DNA from: JBLWXV01 sp048267245
GTDB lineage: Bacteria; Bdellovibrionota; Bacteriovoracia; Bacteriovoracales; Bacteriovoracaceae
Length of the DNA stretch: 64,000 nt
Direction of reading: 5' to 3'
Assembly (NCBI GenBank): GCA_048267245.1
Contig: JBLWXV010000001.1
Span: forward strand, 1,984,001 to 2,048,000
Made by a program: the position numbers and the translations under genes. Shown here in pieces: positions 42,135 to 49,612 of the stretch (position 1 is the first letter of the stretch; every line of letters starts with the position of its first letter). The notes beneath the pieces were generated by a model that saw nothing but the letters and a program-made list of their open reading frames with translations, was not told the DNA's origin and made no database searches.

Positions 42135-43604
42135 TTAAGTAAAAAGAAAGATCAGCAGACTCAGCACAAGCCAGGAGGCCATATTGAGCGCAAATCCTTC
42201 TTTAATCATTGTGTTTTTATTAATTTTTCCCGAGCCATAGGCAATGGCATTGGGTGGGGTCGCCACAGGAAGCATAAAAGCGCTATTGCAGGCCAGGGCA
42301 ATGAAGATTGCTGGCATGATCGAGTTATTTCCAAGCATGCTTTGAAGTGCTAGCACCACCGGGATTAGGATATTAGAAGTAGCAGTATTGCTGGCAAGCT
42401 CGGTTGCAAAAATTGTCGCTAGCAATATGAGAGATAAAAGTAGGCCAAAGCCCATGTAGGGGGCGACACCTTCAAGCATGCTGGCAAAGATAGAGGCGAG
42501 TCCGCTCTCAAAGAGAATTTTTCCCAGCGACAGGCCGCTTCCAAAGAGTAGGAGAGAGCCCCAGTCGAGGGAGGCCATATCCGCTGTACTTAATATTTTC
42601 TTTGGCGAGTGAAGGGGGGCCAGAAAGAGTAGGCTCGTGCATCCAATGGCAACTATCGACGGGGCGAGGGCGTTGGATAAAAACTTTCCAAACCCAGAGC
42701 TTGCTCCAACGAAGAGCTGTAGAAAACTTGGAGCAATCCATAGCGTGACAGTGAGAAAGAACACTCCCATTACCCAGCGCTGAATTGACGATATTTTTGC
42801 AAGCTGGGGACGGTGAAACTCGGACTTTCCATCTCTTAATCCCATTGAATTAATGGTGATGAAATAGACGCACGCAAAGAGGATGAGGGCAATGGGAGCT
42901 GCAATCATCATCCATTGTAAAAAGCCAACACTGATTCCTTTGAGCTCTCGCAAGAGTCCGATGGCCACGACATTAGGAGGAGAGCCAATAGGTGTGACAT
43001 TGCCTCCAATCGTTGTGCAATAGGCGAGACCTAGAATGAGCTTTTCAGTGAGTGCTTCATCCTTAAATTGAAATTGATCCTCTAACTTCTTGATGACTCC
43101 GTACGAGACTGGCAACAGCAGTGCCATCGCTGCGGTATTTGAAATCCACATGGAGAGCACAAAGGCCAGAAGATAGAAGCTTAGGATCACTCTCTTTGGC
43201 GATTGATTACTCCATGGGTGCGAGAGCACACGCTGAGCAAGACGTTGATCAAGACCAGTGAGCTCGAGTGACCTGGCCAGAAGAAAGCCTCCGAGAAAGA
43301 GAAAGATAATGGGGTCAGCAAATGGGGCGAAGGCCTCTTTTACACTAACCACACCAAAGAGCACTGAGAGTGTGACTCCAATGAGGCCTGAGACAAAGAG
43401 GGGAACTTCACTAAAGAGCCACAGCGCCACAACCATGGCAAAGATTGCTAGAAAGTTGTGTTGCTCTCTAGGAAGCCCCGTTGGGAGCGCTAAAATGATG
43501 ACTAAGCAAAGCGGACCTAGCAGGGGAGTAATGGTTCGAAAGATATTCTTTAACTCTCTCATGTCCATCATCCTAGCCCATTGATGCACTATGGGAAATG
43601 ACAT
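42135..43604 (-). CDS. SLC13/DASS-family carboxylate-sodium symporter
   Basis: 489 residues with 11-13 membrane helices. The substrate and sodium hairpins are evident: GGNVTPIGSPPNVVAIG in the first half and SAFMLPVATPPNAIAYGSG in the second, also LASNTATSNI. These mark di- and tricarboxylate transporters, or sulfate relatives. The first 14 residues may not be translated: AGGA is well placed for the ATG at 43562. It shares the strand with the HIT gene downstream. Confidence 0.88.
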   Translation of the reverse strand: MSFPIVHQWARMMDMRELKNIFRTITPLLGPLCLVIILALPTGLPREQHNFLAIFAMVVALWLFSEVPLFVSGLIGVTLSVLFGVVSVKEAFAPFADPIIFLFLGGFLLARSLELTGLDQRLAQRVLSHPWSNQSPKRVILSFYLLAFVLSMWISNTAAMALLLPVSYGVIKKLEDQFQFKDEALTEKLILGLAYCTTIGGNVTPIGSPPNVVAIGLLRELKGISVGFLQWMMIAAPIALILFACVYFITINSMGLRDGKSEFHRPQLAKISSIQRWVMGVFFLTVTLWIAPSFLQLFVGASSGFGKFLSNALAPSIVAIGCTSLLFLAPLHSPKKILSTADMASLDWGSLLLFGSGLSLGKILFESGLASIFASMLEGVAPYMGFGLLLSLILLATIFATELASNTATSNILIPVVLALQSMLGNNSIMPAIFIALACNSAFMLPVATPPNAIAYGSGKINKNTMIKEGFALNMASWLVLSLLIFLFT

Positions 43605-43633
43605 TTCTTAGTTTTTACCTCTGAGATTCGCGT

Positions 43634-43662
43634 CTACTCACCATCTTTGTTACCATGAGTAG
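43634..43662. repeat. Short inverted repeat in the HDAC-gene leader
   Basis: CTACTCA (43634-43640) and TGAGTAG (43656-43662) are complementary around 15 bases, just before the ribosome-binding site GGAGG (43666-43670). It could fold in the leader or bind a regulator; a chance match is also possible. Confidence 0.25.
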
Positions 43663-43676
43663 AATTGGAGGTATAA

Positions 43677-44723
43677 ATGTCGATTCCCGTCTACTTTCAC
43701 CCTGCGCAACTCGAATTTCACCCCAAGTACGAATGGGCCCTGGGCACGCGTATTAAGCATCCGGAAACTACCAAGCGGGCCGAGTCCATCTACCGCGCTC
43801 TTAAAAAGAAGGGGGCCAGCTACTTTGATCTGCGCACCCCGGAAGATATTTACACCCGAGAAATTCACGCCTGCCACAGCCCGAGGCTTAGCACCCTCTA
43901 TCACACGGCTTCGGTCGTACTCGAAGGGGAGAATACCTTCTATCCGAGTGTTTTTCCGGGCGGGATGAGTGGCAAGCCCGATCCCACTAATATTAAGCAC
44001 GCAGGATATTTTTGCTTTGACTCTGGGACGCCACTGAATAATAAAACTTTAATGGCGGCCAATTGGAGTGCTTCTAGCGCTCTTGCCGCCACTGATTTAG
44101 TCCTAGCTGGCAAGACCTCGCTCACTTATGCCTTGAGCCGGCCACCTGGACATCACGCGAGTCTTAATAGCTATGGTGGCTATTGCTATTTTAATAACGC
44201 CGCCTGTAGTGCTAAGCACCTTTTGAAGAAGGGTGCTCGCGTGGCAATTCTCGACATTGACTTTCACCACGGCAATGGAACCCAAGACTTCTTTTATCAA
44301 AGTTCAAAAGTTTTTACTGTCTCCATTCACGGCGATCCTGCCCATCACTTTCCCTACTTTAGTGGCTTTCCCAGTGAGACGGGCAAAGGGGCAGGGCTAG
44401 GAATGAATATGAATATCGTCTTGCCAGATGGCACTGAGCTCGCTCGCTACCTCAAGGCGCTCAAGACTCAGGCGATCCCCGCCATTAAGCGCTTTTGTCC
44501 CGACTATCTGATTATTGCTGCGGGGCTTGATACTTATAAGCTAGATCCCATCGGACGCTTCTCACTTGAGACCCCCGACTACTATAAAATAGGTGAAACT
44601 TTGGGAAGACTTCCCTATCCTACTATAGTGCTTCAGGAAGGGGGCTATCACACTGGCGACTTGGGCGCCAATGTGGTGAGTCTCTTAACGGGAATGGGAA
44701 GTGCGAAGAAGATTTTTAAATAG
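43677..44723 (+). CDS. Histone-deacetylase-family (class II-like) amidohydrolase
   Basis: 348 residues. Zinc and catalytic motifs are complete: RPPGHHASLNSYGGYCYFNN (paired His), ILDIDFHHGNGTQDFFY (Asp/His zinc ligands) and AAGLDTYKLDP (Asp ligand), then EGGYH. In bacteria this fold deacetylates acetylpolyamines, acetoin-related substrates or proteins. GGAGG lies seven bases before the ATG. The AI-2E-family permease gene starts 15 bases after it, suggesting an operon, though no shared pathway is known. Confidence 0.92.
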   Translation: MSIPVYFHPAQLEFHPKYEWALGTRIKHPETTKRAESIYRALKKKGASYFDLRTPEDIYTREIHACHSPRLSTLYHTASVVLEGENTFYPSVFPGGMSGKPDPTNIKHAGYFCFDSGTPLNNKTLMAANWSASSALAATDLVLAGKTSLTYALSRPPGHHASLNSYGGYCYFNNAACSAKHLLKKGARVAILDIDFHHGNGTQDFFYQSSKVFTVSIHGDPAHHFPYFSGFPSETGKGAGLGMNMNIVLPDGTELARYLKALKTQAIPAIKRFCPDYLIIAAGLDTYKLDPIGRFSLETPDYYKIGETLGRLPYPTIVLQEGGYHTGDLGANVVSLLTGMGSAKKIFK

Positions 44724-44738
44724 CTAAGGGAGCAGTGA

Positions 44739-45809
44739 GTGGAGCGACATGGAATACTAGGCAATGTGACTTTCTTGGTCGTCTTTCTTACAGTTCTCTT
44801 TTACAATTTCTATATATTTGGGCCAATGTTTCACGCGCTTGCCTTTGCAGCGATCCTCGCGGGCTCCTTTTATCCTCTTCACAATTTTATTCTCGTTCGA
44901 TTTAAGTTTCGAAGAGAGTATTCAGCACTTGTCACTTGCTTACTTATCTTTGTCGTTATTGTTCTACCCTTTACCTATATGGGAGTGCAGCTCTCGCGTG
45001 AGGCGATTGGTCTCTATAATTATCTGAAAGAGGGAATATCTGAGGGCTGGTGGAGTGATTACTTTAGAGAGGATGGGGCAATAGCCAATCTCTTTGACGT
45101 CCTAGACCTTCCTTTTAACCCCGGAGAGTTCTCGCAAATGATTATTGAAAATGCTCGCGAGGCCAGTGGCGAACTCGTAAGTAAACTCAATACAGTTGTG
45201 GGTAATATCCTTGGCTTTCTCTTTCAATTTATACTGATGTTTCTCGCCATTTATGCCTTCTTTCAAAAGGGGCCAGAGCTCAAGGGAATTGCTCTTAAGA
45301 TGAGTCCGCTTCCAGATAGCGAAGAGGAATTAATCATCAAGAAATTTAATCAAATGAATTACGTCTCTCTCATTTGCAATGGTATTGGTGGGATCATGCA
45401 AGGTGGTCTTGCTGGCCTTGGCTTTTGGGCCTGTGGTGTTCCAAGCGTTTTTCTCTGGACAGCAGTGATGACTATATTGGCCTTCATTCCGCTCGTTGGC
45501 ATTTCCATTGTCTCAATTCCCGCCTGTCTCTATCTCTTTGCGATTAAGGAGCCAGGCAAGGCGATCACACTTTTAATCTATACCTCTCTGGTCGCGCTCA
45601 TTGTTGAAAATTGGTTTAAGCCAAAATTTATTGGCCAGAGAGTGAAGGTCAATTCTCTGATGTTACTCTTCTATATCATTGCGGGAATGCAGAGCTTTGG
45701 GCCGGCAGGAATTTTCTACGGCCCTATTCTATGCATTGTCTTTCTCACGCTGACAGAGATTTTTCTTGGAAATTATCTTCCTTCATGGCTCAAAGATAAA
45801 ATGCCCTAG
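44739..45809 (+). CDS. AI-2E transporter (PerM) family membrane protein
   Basis: 356 residues with about eight membrane helices. N-terminal pair (FLVVFLTVLFYNFYIFGPMF), a pair around ALVTCLLIFVVIVLPFTYMG, a soluble segment (~100-150), then IGGIMQGGLAGLGFWACGVP, FLWTAVMTILAFIPLVGISIV and the C-terminal GPAGIFYGPI signature. The family includes TqsA but also Na+/H+ antiporters, so quorum-signal export is not implied. GTG start with AGGGAG six bases upstream. Confidence 0.88.
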   Translation: MERHGILGNVTFLVVFLTVLFYNFYIFGPMFHALAFAAILAGSFYPLHNFILVRFKFRREYSALVTCLLIFVVIVLPFTYMGVQLSREAIGLYNYLKEGISEGWWSDYFREDGAIANLFDVLDLPFNPGEFSQMIIENAREASGELVSKLNTVVGNILGFLFQFILMFLAIYAFFQKGPELKGIALKMSPLPDSEEELIIKKFNQMNYVSLICNGIGGIMQGGLAGLGFWACGVPSVFLWTAVMTILAFIPLVGISIVSIPACLYLFAIKEPGKAITLLIYTSLVALIVENWFKPKFIGQRVKVNSLMLLFYIIAGMQSFGPAGIFYGPILCIVFLTLTEIFLGNYLPSWLKDKMP

Positions 45810-46924
45810 TTCTTATAAATGGCCACCATCGATTTTAATTGCTTGGAGCCATAGCGGGCCATTTGCTCAAACTCATCTCGCCTGACTGGGATGTTGATGT
45901 TGTCAATTGGCCTTTGCTCATCGTCGATATCGGGGTCATGGAAGTAGATAAAATTATCTTCAATTCCGGTAATCACCACCCAATGGGGCTCTTTTGTTTC
46001 TGTCAGTCGGTAGGCGCTAATGAGAACGAGGGGAACTCCCCCAGCGGCCAGGACTTTTGTGATTGTATCCCAGCCAATATCTTTAATGTAGGTTTTGACT
46101 TTGGCCTTTTTAAGGTCTTTTTCAAAACTATCTTGCACTAATTCGATGACTTCTTTCTTTGTGGGAGATCGAACACTCTCTCTAAAGAGTGTGCCACTAA
46201 AATTAATGTAGAGTTCAGGTCTAAAACCGCGGCGATGGGCGGCAAGTGCTAGCCCGTGAGGTCCACATCCACCGTGGCCGGAAGTCATAAAAATGGTCGT
46301 GGCCTCGCGCCACACTTGAATCTCGGCTTGGGGGCCTAAAGTTGTCTTCTTATCAAATGCCTTGAGGGCCATCAGAAGACAGGCCGGGCCACAGGTAAAA
46401 TCTGTGGTCTGTGCGTAGTAAGGAACCTTAACCCTAACAGGTGATACGGGCGTTCTAATTTTCTTTTCAAAGCATTCGGCGGGGGTGTGGTCTTCGTAGT
46501 AATCAAGTTTATAGTCAAATTTGCGATAGCCAAGTTTATGGTAGAGCGCTTTGGCGCGCTCATTGGTCTCGGCAACTTCAAGGCGCAGGTAGGTACAGCC
46601 TCCTTCAAGGGCGAGGTCTTCAAGTTCTGTTAACATTTTCCCGGCCACGCCCTGACCAGAATAGGCGGGATCGACGGCGAGGGAGTAGAGGCGCGCAAGA
46701 GAGGTGCCTTTGTGAAAGAAGATGAGACCGTATCCATACACGGTGCGCCCTTTTCCTCGCCCTTTGACAGGGCCTTCACAAACTAAAAGTCGACCTTTTC
46801 CCTTGTCAATAAAACGCTTAAAAGATCGCTCGCTCATGCGGTCGGTCTTAAAGCATTTCTCCTCAATTTCTACCAGCCTCTCAACGTCAGAGTGCTCGGC
46901 CAGTCGCAGGGCAAATGTGCCCAT
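45806..46924 (-). CDS. Fused GNAT acetyltransferase and C39-like papain-fold peptidase
   Basis: 372 residues from ATG 46924, set by GGGGGA four bases upstream. Residues ~1-155: GNAT domain (SLAVDPAYSGQGVAGKMLTE, the acetyl-CoA loop; NERAKALYHKLGYRKF). Residues ~165-372: C39-like peptidase with Cys in TTDFTCGPACLLMA, His in PHWVVITG and Asp in FHDPDID. Genes with this fusion are known neighbours of RimK-like ligases with an RLAN domain, as here on the opposite strand. It could acetylate and trim a small peptide; the substrate is unknown. Confidence 0.9.
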   Translation of the reverse strand: MGTFALRLAEHSDVERLVEIEEKCFKTDRMSERSFKRFIDKGKGRLLVCEGPVKGRGKGRTVYGYGLIFFHKGTSLARLYSLAVDPAYSGQGVAGKMLTELEDLALEGGCTYLRLEVAETNERAKALYHKLGYRKFDYKLDYYEDHTPAECFEKKIRTPVSPVRVKVPYYAQTTDFTCGPACLLMALKAFDKKTTLGPQAEIQVWREATTIFMTSGHGGCGPHGLALAAHRRGFRPELYINFSGTLFRESVRSPTKKEVIELVQDSFEKDLKKAKVKTYIKDIGWDTITKVLAAGGVPLVLISAYRLTETKEPHWVVITGIEDNFIYFHDPDIDDEQRPIDNINIPVRRDEFEQMARYGSKQLKSMVAIYKN

Positions 46925-46964
46925 AAAATCCCCCATTTTTCGCGGGCCCATTTTTGCTCGCTAG

Positions 46965-46973
46965 TGCTATAGT
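46965..46973 (+). promoter_or_regulatory. Possible extended -10 promoter for the ATP-grasp operon
   Basis: TGC followed by TATAGT (46968-46973), an extended -10 form with 5/6 match to TATAAT. It lies 36 bases before the GTG at 47010. No good -35 is seen, as is usual for extended -10 promoters. Confidence 0.4.
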
Positions 46974-47009
46974 AATCCAGATCAGACCCTCTAGGGGAGG
47001 AATTTTTTT

Positions 47010-48509
47010 GTGAAAGATTTGATTGTCTTAGTTGACAGGCTAGAAGATTGGAAACCGTTTCACCCGACTGACCAGGTTGTTGAGGCCAGAGATTATCTCT
47101 TTAACGACCAGTTCGCACCACCCAAGCGCCACTACGTGATTAACCTTTGTCATAATCTAAAGTATCTCTCGCTTGGATACTACTGCTCGCTCATTGCTGA
47201 GACGAGAAGTCATAAGATTATTCCTTCGGTTAAGACCATTAATGATCTTGGACGAAAATCAATTTATGGTCTCTCGCTTGAAGATCTCGAAGAGTATATT
47301 GACGAGGATAAGATTGAACCCATTGCCAAAGGCAGTGATGAAATCACCTTTAACGTCTTCTTTGGCAAGGCCAGGGAAAAGGCTTTCTCTAAGCTTGCAA
47401 CAAAAGTATTTAATCACTACGCCTGTCCACTTCTTGAAGTTGAATTAGTTAAAAAAGGCGAGTGGAAGATTGGGGCGATTAAAACCCTTGGAGTGCGCGA
47501 TCTAGAAGGTGATGATCAAACTTTCTTTGCCGAATCACTTGATCGCTTTAGTGCTAAGATTTGGAGAACACCCAAGAATAGAAAGTACTACAAGTATGAC
47601 CTCGCAATCTTGGTTAACCCTGAAGAGAAATTGCCACCGAGTAACCAAGAGGCACTAGATAAATTTATCGCCGCTTGTGCTAAGAAGAATGTCTACACGG
47701 AAATTATTAAAAAGAGTGATTATCCGCGCTTGGCCGAATTTGATGCTCTCTTTATTCGCGAGACCACTGCGATTAATAATCACACCTATAAATTTGCAAA
47801 GAAGGCCGAAGAAGAGGGCATGGTTGTTATCGACGACTCCCAGTCTATTCTTCGCTGTACCAATAAAATCTTTCTTGGGAACCTACTGCGCCGTCATGGC
47901 ATCAATGCCCCACAGACTCACTACGTGAGCGACGCCAAAGACGAGACTCTCGAATTGCTTGAGACTCAGCTTGGCTATCCAGTGGTGCTAAAAATTCCAG
48001 ATGGCTCATTTAGTGTTGGTGTAAAGCTTGCCAAGGATAAGGATGGGCTTGAGCGAATCTTGCGCGAGATGCTCTCAAAGACCTCTCTCGTTTTGGCCCA
48101 GCAATTTCTCTACACTCCCTTTGACTGGCGCATCGGCATTCTTGATGGGAAGGCCATTTACGCTTGTAAGTACTTTATGAGTTCGGGGCACTGGCAAATT
48201 TATAATCACGAGCGCAGTGATGACGACTTTGCAGGTGACTTTGAAACGCTTTCAATTAAAGATGTGCCAGAAAATGTCCTTAAGGCGGCGCTCAAGTCTG
48301 CTAAGCTCATTGGCAAGGGACTCTATGGGGTTGATCTCAAGGAGCGAGATGGTGAAGTCTTCATCGTTGAAGTCAATGATAACCCCAATATCGACCATGG
48401 TGTAGAGGACGTCTTTCTTGGAGACGCACTCTATGATCATATCGTCGATTATTTCATCGAGAAGATTGAAGTCTTGCGCCATATCGGAACTGGCCGAGGT
48501 AAAAATTGA
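47010..48509 (+). CDS. RLAN-domain RimK-like ATP-grasp ligase
   Basis: 499 residues. The N-terminal ~150 are the RLAN domain (HYVINLCHNLKYLSLGYYCSL). The ATP-grasp domain covers ~290-480: YPVVLKIPDGSFSVGVKLA (ATP-binding Lys), LAQQFLYTPFDWRIGILDG, and the Mg-binding end YGVDLKERDGEVFIVEVNDNPN. Such enzymes join an amino acid to a carboxylate, often glutamate to a peptide end. GTG start with GGGGAGG nine bases upstream. It overlaps the next gene by four bases (TTGA), so they are translated together. Confidence 0.92.
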   Translation: MKDLIVLVDRLEDWKPFHPTDQVVEARDYLFNDQFAPPKRHYVINLCHNLKYLSLGYYCSLIAETRSHKIIPSVKTINDLGRKSIYGLSLEDLEEYIDEDKIEPIAKGSDEITFNVFFGKAREKAFSKLATKVFNHYACPLLEVELVKKGEWKIGAIKTLGVRDLEGDDQTFFAESLDRFSAKIWRTPKNRKYYKYDLAILVNPEEKLPPSNQEALDKFIAACAKKNVYTEIIKKSDYPRLAEFDALFIRETTAINNHTYKFAKKAEEEGMVVIDDSQSILRCTNKIFLGNLLRRHGINAPQTHYVSDAKDETLELLETQLGYPVVLKIPDGSFSVGVKLAKDKDGLERILREMLSKTSLVLAQQFLYTPFDWRIGILDGKAIYACKYFMSSGHWQIYNHERSDDDFAGDFETLSIKDVPENVLKAALKSAKLIGKGLYGVDLKERDGEVFIVEVNDNPNIDHGVEDVFLGDALYDHIVDYFIEKIEVLRHIGTGRGKN

Positions 48510-49612
48510 AAAAATTTGAAGGCTCCATTCAGCTCTATCGCATCTTTGATATCGGTGGTGAGGTTGACTTAGAAGGCGCCGTAGGGCTTCTGGCAAGTCG
48601 CTTTTCTGAGAAATTTAAATTGCGCCGCTCTTCAAGAGCAGTGGTGATTGATCAAGCCCCACTCGTTTTAGGTCTTGGTGGCTGGCAACAAGCAGTTGGT
48701 GACGAACTCTATGACGTAAGTGTCACCGGCAAGCTTTGGAGTTTTGGCGCGCTCTCTTTGACCCTTCGCCTTGATGTCACCACTCCCTGTTCAGGTGAGC
48801 GGGTGCTCCAGATTGGCCACTTTCTTGAGAATGATCAAAATTTAACTGAGTCGCTTGAGAAATTGGCTTCGGAAGTCATGAAGGATTTGACTCCTATTTT
48901 GACTTCACCCAAATTGTGGGATCAATTTGAAGATTATCTTATTTATATCTACAAAGGTAAGTCAGATCCCGACCACCCGTCGCTCATTTCTGAACTGCTA
49001 GGCAGTGAGCTCTTCTATCAAGTAATTCTTGGAGAGACCGGGCGTCCGGTTCACGAGCAAATGAAAATTCCTATTCGTCAAAATACGCTTCAGTACGGTA
49101 ATGACGATATCGTCACGATCGATTGGAATAGTGCCTTTATTTGGAGTGAGGGCGATTTTGACGATATTTCTGACGTGCTCGAATTTGCCCTCGTGCAACT
49201 TCTTGAACTTCGCTACTACGACGATTTGCTCTCAAGAAAGCTCACCTTTCTCTACCGAGCGATTAAGACAACAGCTCCTGGCATTTTCAATAGCCGCTAC
49301 AACACACTTTCTCATGAAGCGGCCACTCTCTATCTTGAAATGAGTGAGATCGTTGAGCGCATCGAAAATGCTCTGAAAGTAGTGGGGGATTTCTACTACG
49401 CAAAAGTTTTTAGGGCCGCTGTGGAGCGCTTTAGACTAAAAGATTGGGAGCGCTCTGTTGATCAGAAGCTTGGCAATATGCTTGAGATCTCGAAACTCTT
49501 TCAATCAGAAATTAGTCTCAAGCAAGGTCACCTGATGGAGATCATCATTATCATCTTGATCGCCATTGAGGTGGTACCCTTCCTCTATAAGTTTTTAGAT
49601 TTTCTGCACTAG
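48506..49612 (+). CDS. Tail-anchored protein of unknown function in the ATP-grasp operon
   Basis: 368 residues from a TTG overlapping the ligase stop. No N-terminal signal. The middle holds an acidic helical stretch (DFDDISDVLEFALVQLLELRYYDDLLSRK) and a coiled coil (YLEMSEIVERIENALKV). One membrane helix lies at the very C terminus (IIIIILIAIEVVPFLYKFL). That plan, soluble body, coiled coil, C-terminal anchor, recalls RMD1/DUF155 proteins, but I am not sure of homology. Likely holds the modification system at the inner membrane (inference). Confidence 0.75.
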   Translation: MKKFEGSIQLYRIFDIGGEVDLEGAVGLLASRFSEKFKLRRSSRAVVIDQAPLVLGLGGWQQAVGDELYDVSVTGKLWSFGALSLTLRLDVTTPCSGERVLQIGHFLENDQNLTESLEKLASEVMKDLTPILTSPKLWDQFEDYLIYIYKGKSDPDHPSLISELLGSELFYQVILGETGRPVHEQMKIPIRQNTLQYGNDDIVTIDWNSAFIWSEGDFDDISDVLEFALVQLLELRYYDDLLSRKLTFLYRAIKTTAPGIFNSRYNTLSHEAATLYLEMSEIVERIENALKVVGDFYYAKVFRAAVERFRLKDWERSVDQKLGNMLEISKLFQSEISLKQGHLMEIIIIILIAIEVVPFLYKFLDFLH

